From assembly GCF_907164915.1 (NCBI RefSeq), contig NC_061862.1, forward strand, positions 78,891,718-78,955,717: 64,000 nt of DNA, read 5' to 3'. Below the pieces are notes generated by a model. It made no database searches. It saw only the letters and a program-made list of their open reading frames with translations, and was not told where the DNA came from. The translations under genes and the position numbers were made by a program. Shown in pieces: positions 63,391 through 64,000 of the stretch. The DNA is from Impatiens glandulifera. Lineage: Eukaryota > Streptophyta > Magnoliopsida > Ericales > Balsaminaceae. Every line of letters starts with the position of its first letter. Position 1 is the stretch's first letter.

Positions 63391-63398
63391 ATTCCAAT

Positions 63399-64000
63399 CA
63401 CACTATTTAAACGATAAGACGTTATCTATTATATATGTTATATGTTTATGTAATAACAATTATATATAAATACAAATGGGCAGACAATATTTATATTTAA
63501 ATAAAAAAAATTAATTTTAATTTTTTAAGAAAAATGTCAAATTTTTTTACATATACGCAGGATTTGTTTAGCATAATAAGGTGTCTCAGTTTTTATTTTC
63601 ATTACTTAGATTTTGTTAATGTTGTGTTTTATTCGGTTCAACGTCCTATTTAGTCGGATCTATCTTGAATTTTTTATAGTATGAATAATACTCTCAATTT
63701 TTGAATCATTTATTACGTATATCCTCCGATTGTGTTAGTGATCATTTCTCTAATGTGTGTCCGTCCTTTTTCTAGCAACAAAGAAGATGAAATAATCGAA
63801 TCTTGAGTTATTTTTTATTTTTTTAACAAAAATTACTTGATTTGATCTTTTATATGGAGAACCTCTTATGGACATCCTCTCATGATTTGTATGAATTTCT
63901 CACTATATCAGTTATAAATGTAGATGGTCCATTTTCATTTGACATAACATTTTTCGGTGTTGCTTATCAATCCTCATTTTAACTGTTATTCAGAATATTT
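63399..64000. other. Window end, AT-rich
   Basis: No supported feature. Confidence 0.35.

Overview
The window is a piece of an AT-rich eudicot nuclear genome. The evidence is intron-split genes with plant-specific families (tubby-like F-box, WAT1/EamA transporter, P-class PPR, plant tetraspanin), Ty1/copia retrotransposons primed by initiator-Met tRNA, hAT, Mutator and Tourist elements, and long AT-rich spacers. I see no rRNA gene, CRISPR array or bacterial-type operon. All exon models come from reading splice sites and protein family conservation by eye.

Layout. 1-830: ~313-bp tandem repeats holding tRNA-Ile-like modules. 1844-4827 (+): pinin-like splicing-associated protein, ten exons. 5942-10474: a complete non-autonomous Mutator element (Pack-MULE) with ~143-bp terminal inverted repeats and an exact 9-bp target duplication. 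It carries a decayed MOS1 fragment on one strand and a shortened AAA-ATPase on the other. 12627-14258 (-): intronless PPR gene. 17358-18180 (-): two-exon tetraspanin. 18435-28860: nested copia elements. One lacks integrase; a very young one (LTRs with one difference, exact TAAAC duplication) lacks RNase H and has an altered protease motif; the young one sits in the gag of an older wreck. 29760-32760: extremely AT-rich repeats in both orientations. 33902-36447 (-): tubby-like F-box gene, four coding exons. 40946-41049: long (TA)n. 42345-47217: copia-derived element with intact ends and decayed coding. 48511-49599: hAT element with a second hAT inside, each with its own 8-bp duplication. 50100-50522: the 313-bp repeat again, inverted. 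50523-53025: degenerate G-rich minisatellite. 53031-57508: broken duplicate of the WAT1 5' region. 58314-61255 (-): WAT1-related transporter, seven exons. 62916-63390: another hAT copy.

Five host genes look intact (pinin-like, PPR, tetraspanin, tubby-like, WAT1). They have unrelated roles (splicing, organelle RNA, membrane microdomains, signalling/ubiquitin ligase, metabolite transport), so this is an ordinary gene-poor plant neighbourhood. Most of the interest lies in the mobile elements. The strongest candidate for something undescribed is the two-gene Pack-MULE at 5942-10474, followed by the defective but recently mobilised copia at 23498-27413 and the tRNA-Ile-like tandem repeat family.
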